From the NCBI RefSeq assembly GCF_008329605.1, contig NZ_NPKO01000004.1, positions 558,001 through 622,000 of the forward strand: a stretch of DNA of 64,000 nucleotides. Direction: 5' to 3'. The notes beneath the pieces were generated by a model, which was given only the letters and a program-made list of their open reading frames with translations, ran no database searches and was not told the DNA's origin. Positions within the stretch are counted from its first letter, which is position 1; each line of letters begins with the position of its first letter. This DNA comes from Mycolicibacterium sp. P9-64. Lineage in GTDB: Bacteria; Actinomycetota; Actinomycetes; Mycobacteriales; Mycobacteriaceae. The translations under genes and the position numbers were made by a program. Positions 31,572 through 41,533 of the stretch are shown here, in pieces.

Positions 31572-33369
31572 GCGCGGGCCGGGACGTGCGGCGCGGTCCA
31601 TAGAGGACGTCGTAGTCGTCCCCAACGGCCTGCTCCGCGGCGAACCTTGCCGACCGTGCCTGTGCCGCCCACTCGGCCAGCCGCCCCGCTGCAGCGATCG
31701 GCGTGGCGTAACCGGAATCCGACTCACCCTCGGTTCGCACGATGCGCACCCCTGGGTGGGCCAGCCAGCGCGCGATGAGCGCCGATTCCTCGACCAGCGC
31801 GCCGCCAAGTGGAGCCGCTGCGGGCAGGATCACTTGTGCCGCAGCGCAAATCACATCGACCACGGGCATGGGAGGGACTCCGCGCCGTGCGTTGCCCGCC
31901 GCACCGAGCTGGCCTCGACGGATCACCGCGAGGTGCCAGCCGCCGCTGTCGTCGGGACGGGCGGCCACCAGCTCGGCCACTGCGGATAGGGCGCGCAGCC
32001 GCTGACCGCGCCACAGGGCGTCGATGGCGGTCGCGGCGTGGTCGCGCACCCGGGCCGCGGTTTCGTACCGGCCATGGGCCGCCAGGTCCTCGATGTGGGC
32101 GAGCGCCTCGGACAGGGGCACGCCGTCCGCGCCTGCGATGAGGCGATCGGCGCGGCATGGCCCCGCCGCGTACTCGTCGGCCGTGACGTCGCGGGGTGCC
32201 GGGCACGGCGAGAGCTCCCGCTCGACGCAGGCGGGCCCGTGCCGCGCCGAGCGGCCCAGCCGCGCGCCACACGTGCGCACCCCGGTGAACCGAGCCAACA
32301 GCGCGGCGGTCTCGACGGCATCGGCGCGGGCCCGGAACGGGCCGATGGTGCGGTCGTGCTTGGGAGCTCGCACCGCCGAGAAGCGGGGGAAGGGTTCGTC
32401 GGTGAGCACCACCCACCACCACTTGTGCGGAAACTTCGACCGCTTGTTGTAGGGCGGTGCGTGGGCGGCCAGCAGCCGAAGTTCCCGCACACCCGCCTCG
32501 AGGTCGTGCGCGCACTCGACGTGGTCGACACGGGTGGCGAGCGCCACCATCTCCTTCATCCGGGTGCGCGGATCCGCGCCATTGAAGTACTGGCCGACGC
32601 GCCGCCGCAGATCGACAGCCGTTCCGACGTAGAGCACCTCGTCGGCGGGCCCGCGGAACAGGTACACCCCCGGCCGGTTCGGAAGGCTGGTGGCGAGGTG
32701 CCGCTTGGCGCGCTGCTTCGGCGTGACGTCTGGCAGGTATGACCGCAACTCCGAGTAGGTGTGGACGCCTTGGTTCCCGATCCGCTCGATCAGCGCATGC
32801 AGCACGTCGACGGTGGCGCGGGCGTCGTCGAGCGCACGGTGGGTCGGTGTGGTCGACGCACCGAACAATTGCGCGAGTGCGGACAGCCGCACGCTGGGCG
32901 CCTCGTCGCGGGTCAGCACCCGGCGCGCGAGCTTCACCGTGCACAGCACCTGCGGCTGCGGCCACGCGATCTGGCATCGCTTGGCCGCCGCCTTGAGGAA
33001 GCCGATGTCGAAGCCGGCGTTGTGCGCCACCAGAACCGCGCCGCGGGAGAACCCCAGGAAGGCGGGGAGTACCGATTCGATGCGGGGGGCGTCACACACC
33101 ATGGCCGTCGTGATGCCGGTGAGCGCGATGATCTGCGGGGGAATGGACCGGCCGGGGTCGACGAGGGTGGCCAGTTCGCCGAGCACCACCCCGCCGCGGA
33201 TCTTGACGGCACCGATCTCGGTGATCTGGTCGTGGTCGCCTCTGCCGGGCATCGACTCGGTGGCCCGGCCCCCGGTGGTCTCGAGGTCGACCACGACGAA
33301 CGTCGTATCGCGCAGCGACACCTCGTCCATGTCGAACGCCAGTTGCGCGGCGTCGGCGAGGGCACCCAT
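31555..33369 (-). CDS. DEDDh exonuclease fused to UvrC-like GIY-YIG nuclease domain
   Basis: 604 residues, Rv2191 type. The N-terminal part is a DNA polymerase III epsilon-like 3'-5' exonuclease: [10 protein letters not shown] with Asp28 and Glu30, [10 protein letters not shown], and [10 protein letters not shown] with the DEDDh His and Asp. From about residue 225 a GIY-YIG domain follows ([24 protein letters not shown], with the later glutamate in [10 protein letters not shown]). The remainder resembles the UvrC middle region, including a four-Cys-like stretch, but lacks the RNaseH-like and HhH end of full UvrC. A role in DNA repair is likely, perhaps like Cho. Confidence 0.88.
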   Translation of the reverse strand: MGALADAAQLAFDMDEVSLRDTTFVVVDLETTGGRATESMPGRGDHDQITEIGAVKIRGGVVLGELATLVDPGRSIPPQIIALTGITTAMVCDAPRIESVLPAFLGFSRGAVLVAHNAGFDIGFLKAAAKRCQIAWPQPQVLCTVKLARRVLTRDEAPSVRLSALAQLFGASTTPTHRALDDARATVDVLHALIERIGNQGVHTYSELRSYLPDVTPKQRAKRHLATSLPNRPGVYLFRGPADEVLYVGTAVDLRRRVGQYFNGADPRTRMKEMVALATRVDHVECAHDLEAGVRELRLLAAHAPPYNKRSKFPHKWWWVVLTDEPFPRFSAVRAPKHDRTIGPFRARADAVETAALLARFTGVRTCGARLGRSARHGPACVERELSPCPAPRDVTADEYAAGPCRADRLIAGADGVPLSEALAHIEDLAAHGRYETAARVRDHAATAIDALWRGQRLRALSAVAELVAARPDDSGGWHLAVIRRGQLGAAGNARRGVPPMPVVDVICAAAQVILPAAAPLGGALVEESALIARWLAHPGVRIVRTEGESDSGYATPIAAAGRLAEWAAQARSARFAAEQAVGDDYDVLYGPRRTSRPALRPSG

Positions 33370-33474
33370 GTCGTGACCGTAGGGCGCTCGACTGACATCG
33401 ATGTGATTTGTCGGAGCGTGTCGTTAGCGTGCGACCAAACGAACAGAACCAAACGAACAGAAAGGAGTGCTGCG

Positions 33475-33717
33475 ATGGTGCAACGCGAGACACCGGGGCA
33501 GGACGAGGCCGATATCGGGACCGTCGTCATCGACTGTGACGACTGCGCAGTCCGTGGACACGGCTGCAAGGACTGCGTGGTGAGCGTCCTGCTCGGGGTC
33601 CCAGAGACTTTGCAGGATGATGAACGACGCGCGCTCGACGTCCTCGCCGACGTAGGGTTGGCACCGCGCCTGCGGCTAGTGCCAATTCATCGCGGGCGTC
33701 AATCGGGAGTCGCTTGA
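33475..33717 (+). CDS. small Cys-rich conserved actinobacterial protein
   Basis: 80 residues, start ATG with AAAGGAG eight bases upstream, one of the strongest ribosome sites in the window. The core VVIDCDDCAVRGHGCKDCVVSVLLG has four cysteines as CxxC-x6-CxxC, fit for a metal or Fe-S site or redox dithiols. The second half is ERRALDVLADVGLAPRLRL. Short proteins of this kind precede NlpC/P60 genes in other actinobacteria as well, but no function is known. The NlpC/P60 gene starts 153 bases downstream. Confidence 0.75.
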   Translation: MVQRETPGQDEADIGTVVIDCDDCAVRGHGCKDCVVSVLLGVPETLQDDERRALDVLADVGLAPRLRLVPIHRGRQSGVA

Positions 33718-33741
33718 CGACACGCGCCACCGGGGACAGCG

Positions 33742-33770
33742 AAATTTATTCCGGGGTGCCTGTTAAATTT
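33742..33770. promoter_or_regulatory. AT-rich inverted repeat upstream of NlpC/P60 gene
   Basis: AAATTTA and its inverted copy TAAATTT are separated by 15 bases, about two turns from centre to centre. AT-only half-sites are rare in this GC-rich sequence. The position 100 bases before the NlpC/P60 start suggests an operator, but the binding protein is unknown. Confidence 0.4.
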
Positions 33771-33870
33771 GCGTCTTCCAATGGACAACCCCGATGCCGT
33801 TTCGTAACCTGTTTGAGACCTAAGAGCAGTTCGACGCGGCTCGCAACGGCAGTTGTAAGGACGCAATATC

Positions 33871-35022
33871 TTGAGGCTTGACTGCACGCACTGGAGTACA
33901 GGTGGTATTCGACGACCCGTCATCGGTGCGATAGCCGGCCTCATGCTCTTCGGTGGAAGCCTCGCCGGGGGCGTGCATGCGGATCCCGCAGACGATGCGC
34001 TGGCAAAGCTGAACGAGCTCTCTCGTCAAGCCGAGTCGACCACCGAGGCCATGCACTCGGCGGAGCTCGATCTCAAGGACAAGCTGGCAGCGGAGCAGAC
34101 TGCCGACGCTCAGCACGCCGCGGACCAGGCGGCTGTCGACGCGGCCAACACGCAGCTGGCAACGTTCCAGAGCGGCGTCGACAGAGTCGCCGCAGCGCAG
34201 TACATGGGAGGCCGCACCGACGGTCTCGACGCGATGCTGACTGCCTCCTCGCCGCAGGGTCTGATCGATCAACTCGCCGTGCAGCGGGTGATGGCCACCG
34301 AGATGTCGGTGCAGATGCAGAACTTCAAGACCACCAGTGTTACGGCCGCGAACGCGGAGGCGGCGTCCGCCAAGTCCGCTGCAGACGCCAAGACGGCCGC
34401 CGAACAGGCCGCCGCAGTGCGCGCGGATCTGCAATCCAAGCAAAGCAAGCTGCAGGTGCAGATCGCCGTCGTCAAGTCGCAGTACTCGGTTCTTACCCCA
34501 GCGCAGCGGGAAGCCCTTGCGACCATTCCGCCCGCGCCGCTGCCCCAGGCCGTGCCGGCACCCGCACCCGCACCCGATGCGGTACCGCCGGGTGACGGTG
34601 GCCCGGAGGTGCTGGCCGCAGCTCCTGGCGGTGACATCGCGCCGCCCGAGGCAGCCTTGCCGACGCCAGGACCCGGCGCCGAAGGCATGGTCGCCGTACA
34701 AGCCGCACTCACCAGGATCGGCTCGCCGTACTCGTGGGGCGCGTCCGGCCCGAGCTCGTTCGACTGCTCCGGTCTGGTGATGTGGGCCTTCCAACAGGCG
34801 GGCATCAGCCTGCCGCACTCCAGCCAAGCCCTCGCGCAGGGTGGCCAGTCGGTGTCGATGGACCAGATGCAGCCCGGCGATCTCGTTACCTATTACTCGG
34901 ATGCCTCGCACGTGGGGATCTACATCGGCGACGGCATGATGGTGCACGCCTCCACCTACGGGACTCCGGTTCGGGTCGCCCCCGTGGACAATGCGCCGAT
35001 TCACAACGTCCGCCGTTACTGA
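33871..35022 (+). CDS. secreted NlpC/P60 peptidoglycan endopeptidase (Rv2190c/RipC type)
   Basis: 383 residues from a TTG with AAGGA ten bases upstream. A signal peptide (1-37, ending near VHA) is followed by a long coiled-coil domain (about 40-215), typical of hydrolases activated by FtsX. A Pro/Ala linker then leads to the NlpC/P60 domain with catalytic Cys299 (SFDCSG), His347 (ASHVGIYIG) and His359 (MVHAS). It should cut the D-Glu to mDAP bond in stem peptides during growth or division. Confidence 0.93.
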   Translation: MRLDCTHWSTGGIRRPVIGAIAGLMLFGGSLAGGVHADPADDALAKLNELSRQAESTTEAMHSAELDLKDKLAAEQTADAQHAADQAAVDAANTQLATFQSGVDRVAAAQYMGGRTDGLDAMLTASSPQGLIDQLAVQRVMATEMSVQMQNFKTTSVTAANAEAASAKSAADAKTAAEQAAAVRADLQSKQSKLQVQIAVVKSQYSVLTPAQREALATIPPAPLPQAVPAPAPAPDAVPPGDGGPEVLAAAPGGDIAPPEAALPTPGPGAEGMVAVQAALTRIGSPYSWGASGPSSFDCSGLVMWAFQQAGISLPHSSQALAQGGQSVSMDQMQPGDLVTYYSDASHVGIYIGDGMMVHASTYGTPVRVAPVDNAPIHNVRRY

Positions 35023-35839
35023 ACGCCCGTTTCTCGGCCTTCTTCTACTCGTCGAGCTGATCGTCGCCGTCGCGCTGGTGTGGCGTTCCGCCCCGACGCC
35101 TGCCCAAGTCGCGGCGCCCGCGTCACCGCCCGTCGCCTCGAGCGTTCCTTCTCCTTCCTCGCACACGCTGACGTTGCGTGACGGTCGTACCGCGTCCCTG
35201 CTCCCGCTCGGCGGCGCCAAGTCGAGCGCTCTGGTCGCCAGGATCGCCGCGGAACTCGACTCGGCGACCGATGCCGTCACCGCGTTCTGGGGTGACGATT
35301 GGCGGCGCGACATCGAAATCGTCGCGGCAGGCACCGACGACGAGTTCGCCGCCATGGGCACCCCAGGATCCGACATCGCGGCGGCAACCACGCCTGCGCG
35401 GATCGTGTTCGCTCCCGGCGCGGCGGCGATGAGCGAGGGGGCGCTGCGCATCGTCGTGCGACACGAGCTCTTCCACTACGCATCGCGGGCAGACACCGCG
35501 GCAGACGCGCCACGCTGGCTGACCGAGGGGGTCGCCGACTTCGTCGGACGCCCGCCTCAACCACGGCCGGGACCCGCAGTGGCCGCCGAGTTGGCCCACG
35601 TCCCGACCGACGCAGACCTCGACACTCCGGGCGCGACGCGGTCACTGGCCTACGACAGGGCATGGTGGTTCAGCCGTTTCGTCGCCGACCGATACGGGAT
35701 GCCGACCCTGCGCAAGCTGTACCTGGAGGCGTGCCGCCCCGGCCACCCGGACGTCTCGACCGCCATCCACGACACCCTCGGCGCCGACATGACGCAGGTG
35801 GTGGCCACCTGGCGCCAGTGGCTGAGCGGAGCAATATGA
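34991..35839 (+). CDS. membrane-anchored zinc peptidase-like protein (peptidase MA type)
   Basis: 282 residues, overlapping the NlpC/P60 gene by 32 bases and the pimB' start by ATGA. A single N-terminal membrane anchor (about 14-32) is followed by a low-complexity stretch and an extracytoplasmic domain. HELFH at 158-162 (HExxH) and Glu179 in WLTEGVADF, 17 residues after the second His, match the gluzincin peptidase-MA pattern of zinc ligands. Homologues near Rv2189c are called hypothetical. Activity and substrate are unknown. Confidence 0.78.
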   Translation: MRRFTTSAVTERPFLGLLLLVELIVAVALVWRSAPTPAQVAAPASPPVASSVPSPSSHTLTLRDGRTASLLPLGGAKSSALVARIAAELDSATDAVTAFWGDDWRRDIEIVAAGTDDEFAAMGTPGSDIAAATTPARIVFAPGAAAMSEGALRIVVRHELFHYASRADTAADAPRWLTEGVADFVGRPPQPRPGPAVAAELAHVPTDADLDTPGATRSLAYDRAWWFSRFVADRYGMPTLRKLYLEACRPGHPDVSTAIHDTLGADMTQVVATWRQWLSGAI

Positions 35840-36978
35840 CGTCAATCCTGCTGGTGACCAATGACTTTCCGCCGCGCTCCGGCGGCATCCAGTCCTACCT
35901 CGAGAACCTGGTCGGGGAGCTGGTCAAGACGGGCACGCACACGCTGACGGTCTACGCGCCGAAGTGGAAGGGATGCGAGGCCTTCGACGTCGATGCGGCC
36001 ACCGATGGCTATGAGGTGGTGCGTCACCCGACGACGTTGATGGTGCCCGAGCCATCGGTGGCCATCCGGATGCGACGGCTCATCGCGAGCCGCGACGTCG
36101 ACACCGTGTGGTTCGGAGCCGCCGCGCCACTGGCACTACTCGCGCCGCTGGCCCGCGATGCGGGCGCGAGCCGGGTGATCGCCAGCACGCACGGCCACGA
36201 GGTGGGTTGGTCGATGCTTCCGTTGGCCCGAACGGCGTTGCGGCGCATCGGGAACGACACCGACGTGGTGACCTTCATCAGCGAGTACACCCGCAACCGG
36301 TTCGCCTCGGCGTTCGGGCCACGAGCGGCGCTGGAACGTCTGTCGCCCGGTGTCGACACCGACCGGTTCGAACCGGACTCGGTCGCTCGGGCCGAGCTGC
36401 GGACGCGCTACCGCCTCGGGGAGCGGCCCGTCATTCTCTGCCTCTCGCGCTTGGTGCCGCGCAAGGGGCAGGACATGTTGATCCGCGCCCTCCCCGCCGT
36501 CCGGCAACGGATCGACGGTGCCACGCTGGTGATCGTCGGGGGCGGGCCGTACCGCACCACGCTGCATCAGCTGGCGCACCAGCTCGGTGTCGCCGAACAC
36601 GTGGTGTTCACCGACGGCGTGCCAGGCGACGAGCTGCCGGCGCATCACGCGATGGCCGACGTGTTCGCGATGCCGTGCCGGACCAGGGGAGCAGGCCTGG
36701 ACGTCGAGGGCCTCGGCATCGTCTATCTGGAGGCGTCGGCGTCCGGCGTGCCCGTGGTGGCCGGAAGGTCAGGGGGCGCACCGGAATCGGTGATCGACGG
36801 CGAGACGGGGCTGGTGGTCGACGGTCGGGACGTCGGCGCCGTCGCGATGGCCGTGGGCGACCTACTCGCCGATCGCGACCGGGCCGCCCGGATGGGTGCC
36901 GCAGGCCGCAGATGGGTCGTCGACAACTGGCAGTGGCGCACCAAGGCGCAGCGCCTCGGTGAACTCCTGACCGGCTAG
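35836..36978 (+). CDS. pimB: GDP-mannose-dependent phosphatidylinositol mannoside mannosyltransferase
   Basis: 380 residues (M. tuberculosis PimB', Rv2188c, 385). A GT4-fold retaining enzyme that adds the second mannose to PIM1 on the cytoplasmic face. Motifs are [26 protein letters not shown], and [14 protein letters not shown] (phosphate-binding region); the E-x7-E type [14 protein letters not shown] is near residue 295. The ATG overlaps the previous stop. Its stop codon overlaps the stop of convergent fadD15 by four bases. Confidence 0.93.
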   Translation: MTSILLVTNDFPPRSGGIQSYLENLVGELVKTGTHTLTVYAPKWKGCEAFDVDAATDGYEVVRHPTTLMVPEPSVAIRMRRLIASRDVDTVWFGAAAPLALLAPLARDAGASRVIASTHGHEVGWSMLPLARTALRRIGNDTDVVTFISEYTRNRFASAFGPRAALERLSPGVDTDRFEPDSVARAELRTRYRLGERPVILCLSRLVPRKGQDMLIRALPAVRQRIDGATLVIVGGGPYRTTLHQLAHQLGVAEHVVFTDGVPGDELPAHHAMADVFAMPCRTRGAGLDVEGLGIVYLEASASGVPVVAGRSGGAPESVIDGETGLVVDGRDVGAVAMAVGDLLADRDRAARMGAAGRRWVVDNWQWRTKAQRLGELLTG

Positions 36979-38777
36979 TCCTTGCTGTAGAGCGCCTCGA
37001 TGTCGCTCGCGAACTTCTCCGCGACGACCTTGCGTTTGACCTTCAGCGTTGGGGTGAGTTCGCCGGTGTCCTCGGTGAAGTCGACAGGAAGGATGCGGAA
37101 CTTGCGGATCGACTCGGCATGCGACACCGCCTGGTTGGCATCCTTGACGGCCAGTTCGACCTCGGCCGTCAGATCGGGGTCCTCCGCGAGATCGCCGACG
37201 GTAGCCCCGGCGTCCTTGCCATTGCGGGTCTTCCACGCGGGGAAGGCCTCCGGGTCGATGGTGATGAGTGCCGCGATGAACGGCTGTGCATCGCCGACGA
37301 CCAAGGCCTGACTGATCAACGGATGTGCGCGGAGGCGGTCCTCCAACAGCGCGGGCGCGACGTTCTTGCCGCCTGCCGTGACGATGATCTCCTTCTTGCG
37401 GCCGACGATGGTCAGGAAGCCATTCTCGTCGATCGCTCCCAGGTCGCCGGTGTGGAACCAGCCGTCGGAGAACACGGCGTCGGTCTCGGCCTGGTTGCGC
37501 CAATAGCCGCCGAACACCACACCGCCGCGGACCAGCAGCTCGCCGTCGGCATCGATGCGCATGCTGTTGCCGCCCAACAGTTTTCCGACCGAACCCACCT
37601 TGAGACCGTCGACCTGATTCACGGTGATAGCGGCGCTGGTCTCGGTAAGCCCGTAGCCCTCGTAGATGGTCAGCCCGACGCCACGGTAGAAGTGGCCGAG
37701 GCGGGCACCTAGGGGTGCGCCGCCGGAGATGGCCGCGCGGCAGTTGCCGCCGAGCGCCGCGCGCAGCTTTCCGTAGACCAGCTTGTCGAACAGGGTGTGC
37801 TTGAGGTTCAGCAACAGGCCCGGACCACCGGTGTCCTGGGCTTGGCTCCATTCGATCGCCGTGCTCGCCGCGATCTCGAAGATCCTGCCCTTCCCGTCGT
37901 TGCGGGCGTTCTGCTCTGCGGTGTTGTATACCTTCTCGAACACCCGGGGCACCGAGACCACCAGCGTCGGCTTGAACACCCCGAGGGTGGGCACCAGGTT
38001 CTTTACGTCGCTGGTGAAGCCCAGCGTCACGTTGTTGCTGAACGCCGAGATCGTGATGGCGCGGGCAAGGACGTGGGCGAGGGGCAGGAACACCAGCAGC
38101 TTCTCGCCCTTGTTCAGTAGGGCAGGGAAGCAGGCCTTCGCGCCGCGCATCTCGTACAGCAGGTTCGAGTGCGTCAGCTGGCAGCCCTTTGGCCGACCCG
38201 TGGTGCCCGACGTGTAAACGAGCGTGGCGACGTCGGTGGACTTGATGGCCGCGAGTCGCGCGGTCAGCTCGTCGGGGTCGGTGCCCGCGCCTGCATCGGC
38301 CAGCTCCTCGAGCGCGGCAGGGCCGATCCCGTCGATCCGCAGGATCTTGCGCAGCTCCGGCAGGTCAACCTTGAGCTGTTCGATCTTGTCGCCGTGCCCG
38401 TCGGTCTCGGCGAACACCACGACGGCACCGGAGTCGGAAAGCACGAAGCTGATCTGCTCGGCCGACGACGTTTCGTAGATCGGGACCGTGACGGCGCCGA
38501 TCGAGAGGATCGCGAAGTCGATGATCGGCCACTCGTAGCGGGTCGCGGACAGTATCGCGACGCGGTCACCGGGCTGGACTCCCTCGGCGATCAGGCCAAG
38601 CGCAGTCGAGCGGACCTGTGCGGCAACCTGGGCGCTGGTGACGTCCGACCACGTGCCGTTGATCAACCGCTGAATGATCACATGGTTGGGGTCGTCGCGC
38701 TCGTGGTCGAACACGGAGCTGACGACGTTGTCATTGTCGCCGACAGTGAACGAAGCGGGAACACTGAACTCGTGCAC
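36975..38777 (-). CDS. fadD15: long-chain fatty acyl-CoA ligase
   Basis: 600 residues from a GTG. An AMP-forming ligase with the P-loop [14 protein letters not shown], the YGLTETSA motif, [21 protein letters not shown], and a C-terminal lysine in PTLKVKRK. It activates fatty acids to acyl-CoA. The gene is divergent from the SRPBCC/ArsA/PlsC cluster across 99 bases, which may link fatty acid activation to acyl transfer there. Confidence 0.93.
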   Translation of the reverse strand: MHEFSVPASFTVGDNDNVVSSVFDHERDDPNHVIIQRLINGTWSDVTSAQVAAQVRSTALGLIAEGVQPGDRVAILSATRYEWPIIDFAILSIGAVTVPIYETSSAEQISFVLSDSGAVVVFAETDGHGDKIEQLKVDLPELRKILRIDGIGPAALEELADAGAGTDPDELTARLAAIKSTDVATLVYTSGTTGRPKGCQLTHSNLLYEMRGAKACFPALLNKGEKLLVFLPLAHVLARAITISAFSNNVTLGFTSDVKNLVPTLGVFKPTLVVSVPRVFEKVYNTAEQNARNDGKGRIFEIAASTAIEWSQAQDTGGPGLLLNLKHTLFDKLVYGKLRAALGGNCRAAISGGAPLGARLGHFYRGVGLTIYEGYGLTETSAAITVNQVDGLKVGSVGKLLGGNSMRIDADGELLVRGGVVFGGYWRNQAETDAVFSDGWFHTGDLGAIDENGFLTIVGRKKEIIVTAGGKNVAPALLEDRLRAHPLISQALVVGDAQPFIAALITIDPEAFPAWKTRNGKDAGATVGDLAEDPDLTAEVELAVKDANQAVSHAESIRKFRILPVDFTEDTGELTPTLKVKRKVVAEKFASDIEALYSKD

Positions 38778-38876
38778 GGTCCTGGCCTCTCAGCAGTGGT
38801 GGCGGCTTTGCCTGCGAATAGCCTAGTAGGCAGCACAGTCACATTCCCCGCCCCTCGTGTGTGAAGCTATTCGGCA

Positions 38877-39266
38877 ATGAACAGCATCCAGATCGCGGAC
38901 GAGACCTTCGTCTGCGCCGACCCGATCGACGTCGGTGCCGCGGTTGCCGACCCCGCGAACTGGCGGCGGTGGTGGCCGGACCTTCGGCTGACCGTCGTTG
39001 AGGACCGCGGTCCGGTCGGGCACCGCTGGACGGTGACCGGCGCATTGACCGGAACCATGGAGGTGTGGCTGCAACCCGTCCTCGACGGCGTCGTGCTGCA
39101 CTACTTCCTGCACGCCGAACCTTCCGGTGTGACGGCTCACGAGCTGACCAAGATGGATCTGCCGAAGGCGAACCACAAGCGTCGGGTGGCAGGCAAGAAC
39201 ATGGCCTTCGAGGTCAAGCAGAAACTGGAGGAAACGCGTCCGGTCGGGGTCTCCCGGCTGGCGTGA
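38877..39266 (+). CDS. SRPBCC-like protein (Rv2186c type)
   Basis: 129 residues, the same length as Rv2186c. The pattern (IQIADETFVCADP near the N-terminus, then ANWRRWWPDL and HYFLHAEP) is that of a small START/polyketide-cyclase-like fold with a hydrophobic cavity. Ligand unknown. First gene of a five-gene run on this strand. No strong Shine-Dalgarno is seen. Confidence 0.82.
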   Translation: MNSIQIADETFVCADPIDVGAAVADPANWRRWWPDLRLTVVEDRGPVGHRWTVTGALTGTMEVWLQPVLDGVVLHYFLHAEPSGVTAHELTKMDLPKANHKRRVAGKNMAFEVKQKLEETRPVGVSRLA

Positions 39267-39360
39267 CCACCCGCCGGAGATTGACGGTTGCGGGTACATT
39301 TTTGTGCTGAAGGGCGCGGATTTGCCCTCCAGCGCACCGAGCGACCCGGGAAGAGAACAC

Positions 39361-39798
39361 GTGGCGGACAAGACTGCGCAGACGATCTACATCGATGCCG
39401 ATCCGGCGACCGTGATGGACGTCATCGCCGACATCGGGACGTACCCGGACTGGGTCAAGGAGTACAAGGAGGCCGAGGTCCTCGACGTCGACGACGCGGG
39501 CTACCCGCGCACGGCGCGCCTGCTGCTCGACGCGGCGGTGCTCAAGGACACCATGGTGCTGGCCTACGTGTGGCATGCAGACCGCAAGTCGGTCACGTGG
39601 TCGCTGGTTTCGAGCACCCTACTGAGGGCACTTGTTGGTTCATATCGGCTGTCGCCCAAGGGTTCTGGTACCGACGTCACCTACGAGCTGTCGGTCGACC
39701 TGATCATCCCGATGATCGGTCTGCTCAAGCGCAAGGCCGAGCGCAGGCTCACCGACACCGCATTGAAGGATCTCAAGAAACGAGTAGAGGCTGAGTGA
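39361..39798 (+). CDS. SRPBCC family protein (Rv2185c/TB16.3 type)
   Basis: 145 residues from a GTG with GGGAAGAG upstream. The START-like domain begins QTIYIDADPATVMDVIADI and YPDWVKEYKEAEV; the C-terminal helix is IGLLKRKAERRLTDTAL. These proteins bind hydrophobic ligands. A -10-like TACATT at 39295-39300 could give this gene its own promoter. The stop overlaps the next start (GTGA), so it is coupled to the ATPase gene. Confidence 0.87.
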   Translation: MADKTAQTIYIDADPATVMDVIADIGTYPDWVKEYKEAEVLDVDDAGYPRTARLLLDAAVLKDTMVLAYVWHADRKSVTWSLVSSTLLRALVGSYRLSPKGSGTDVTYELSVDLIIPMIGLLKRKAERRLTDTALKDLKKRVEAE

Positions 39799-41066
39799 CC
39801 GACCCTGATCCCGACCCGGCCGCCGCCGTACGGATCAGTCTCTTCGTCGGCAAGGGCGGGGTAGGCAAGTCCACCTTGGCGACCGCAACCGCCGTGCGCG
39901 ACGCACGCAGCGGCCTGCGGGTGCTGATCGTGTCGACGGATCAGGCCCACTCGACGGGTGACGTGCTCGGCACGACGGTCACGCCGACCGGCGAGCCGCT
40001 TCCCACCCGAGTGCTGGCCGACCTGGACGTCGGGGCCGGTGGCGGATCCCTCGACGCACTGGCGCTGGACACCCTCGCTCTGCTGGAGGTCCGCTGGCGT
40101 GAGGTGGCAGGGGTGCTGGCCGCGAGGTTCCCCGAATCCGACGTGGGAGACGTTGCCCCCGAGGAGCTTTCGGCGCTTCCGGGGATTCAAGAGGTGCTCG
40201 GCCTCAACGAGGTCGCCGACCTCGCTGCCTCCGGGCGGTGGGATCACGTGGTCGTCGACTGCGCGTCGACCGCCGATGCGATGCGCATGCTCACCCTGCC
40301 TGCCACGTTCGGCCTCTACCTGGAGCGTGCCTGGCCCCGGCATCGCAGGCTGTCGCTGGCCGCGCAGGACGCCACGTCGACTGCCGCGGTCGAGCTGCTC
40401 GAGCGGATCGGCGCTGCGACGGAACGTCTCGGCTCGCTGCTGGTCGACGGATCGCGTGTGCGCGCGCACCTGGTGCTCACCCCGGAGCGGGTGGTGGCCG
40501 CGGAGGCCGCGCGCACCCTTGGTTCGTTGGCCTTGATGGGCGTATCGGTCGACGAGCTCATCGTGAATCAAATTCTGATGCAGGACGATTCGTACGAGTA
40601 CCGGAACCTGCCAGAACACCCGGCGTTCGATTGGTACACCGAGCGCATCTCCGAGCAGCGGGCCGTGCTCGACGAGCTCGATACCGCGATCGGCGACGTC
40701 AAGCTAGTGCTGGTTCCGCACCTGCCAGGCGAGCCGATCGGACCGAAGGCGCTCGGCGAGCTGTTGGACAGTGCGCGCCGCAGGGACGGTTCGCCGCCAC
40801 CTGGGCCACTGCGGCCCGTCGTCGACCTCGAATCGGGATCGGGGCTCGATGCGGTCTATCGGTTGCAGCTACAGTTGCCGCAGGTCGATTCCGGCGCATT
40901 GACGCTTGGCCGGGTCGACGATGACTTGATCATCGGCGCGGGGGGCATGCGGCGGCGGGTTCGGCTGGCGTCCGTCCTGCGACGATGCATCGTGGTAGAC
41001 GCCCAACTGCGGGGCAGTGAGCTGACGGTACGTTTTCGACCGAATCCGGAGGTGTGGCCGGCGTGA
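39795..41066 (+). CDS. ArsA/GET3-like P-loop ATPase (Rv2184c type)
   Basis: 423 residues from a GTG. The deviant Walker A GKGGVGKST is at residues 19-27, with switch-like ISTDQAHSTGD-type sequence (VSTDQAHSTGD) and a later DCASTADAMRMLTLP block. It is a single-domain ArsA/GET3 relative, not the two-domain arsenite pump ATPase, and no arsB is nearby. Substrate unknown; coupling to two SRPBCC genes hints at handling of hydrophobic cargo. Confidence 0.87.
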   Translation: MTDPDPDPAAAVRISLFVGKGGVGKSTLATATAVRDARSGLRVLIVSTDQAHSTGDVLGTTVTPTGEPLPTRVLADLDVGAGGGSLDALALDTLALLEVRWREVAGVLAARFPESDVGDVAPEELSALPGIQEVLGLNEVADLAASGRWDHVVVDCASTADAMRMLTLPATFGLYLERAWPRHRRLSLAAQDATSTAAVELLERIGAATERLGSLLVDGSRVRAHLVLTPERVVAAEAARTLGSLALMGVSVDELIVNQILMQDDSYEYRNLPEHPAFDWYTERISEQRAVLDELDTAIGDVKLVLVPHLPGEPIGPKALGELLDSARRRDGSPPPGPLRPVVDLESGSGLDAVYRLQLQLPQVDSGALTLGRVDDDLIIGAGGMRRRVRLASVLRRCIVVDAQLRGSELTVRFRPNPEVWPA

Positions 41067-41437
41067 GTGGGTCTCACCAGGATCTAGGGCCAGAACTGCG
41101 GCAACTCGCGCAGACCATCCTCGACCAGCTCGACCCTGCGGTGCGGCTGGCGGCTGCGCGGCTGTCGTCCGGTGGGGATGGCAAGTGCCAACAGGTGTGG
41201 TGCCCTGTGTGTGCGCTCGTGGCCTTGGTCAACGGCGAGCAGCATCCGATGTTGAGCGTGATCGGCGAGCACAGCGTCGCGCTGCTGGCTGTCGTCCGGG
41301 CCATGGCAGAGAATGGCGGCGCGGCTGGATCGTCTGGCATCCCCGACCCGCCCACCACGCCCGATGGTCCAACTGACGAGCCGCCGCCCTCCGGGCCTGG
41401 CCGATATGAGCCCATCCCGGTGACCGTCGAGGAGTGA
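41063..41437 (+). CDS. conserved hypothetical protein with CxxC motif (Rv2183c type)
   Basis: 124 residues from the GTG at 41063, which overlaps the ATPase stop (GTGA) and has GGAGG ten bases upstream; a GTG at 41054 is too close to that site. An N-terminal helix (LGPELRQLAQTILDQL) precedes KCQQVWCPVCALVALVNGE, with three closely spaced cysteines that could bind a metal. The C-terminus is Pro-rich and probably disordered. No function known. Confidence 0.82.
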   Translation: MSGSHQDLGPELRQLAQTILDQLDPAVRLAAARLSSGGDGKCQQVWCPVCALVALVNGEQHPMLSVIGEHSVALLAVVRAMAENGGAAGSSGIPDPPTTPDGPTDEPPPSGPGRYEPIPVTVEE

Positions 41438-41533
41438 CTCGGGGGCCAGGACCGTGGTCTACGTGGTCGAGGCCACCGACCGTGGGTAAAGTTGTCGCAG
41501 GGCACCGTCCGGGCGCCCGACGCGGGAGGCTCG

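Noticed and set aside
33718..33870. Possible cyclic di-AMP riboswitch before the NlpC/P60 gene
   Set aside because: Such riboswitches precede some actinobacterial cell-wall hydrolase genes, but the 153-base gap is short and I could not recognise the conserved core; only an AT-rich inverted repeat is reported.
39795..41066. Arsenite resistance ATPase
   Set aside because: Single ATPase domain, no arsB, arsR or arsC nearby; the GET3/ArsA-like label is kept without an arsenic role.
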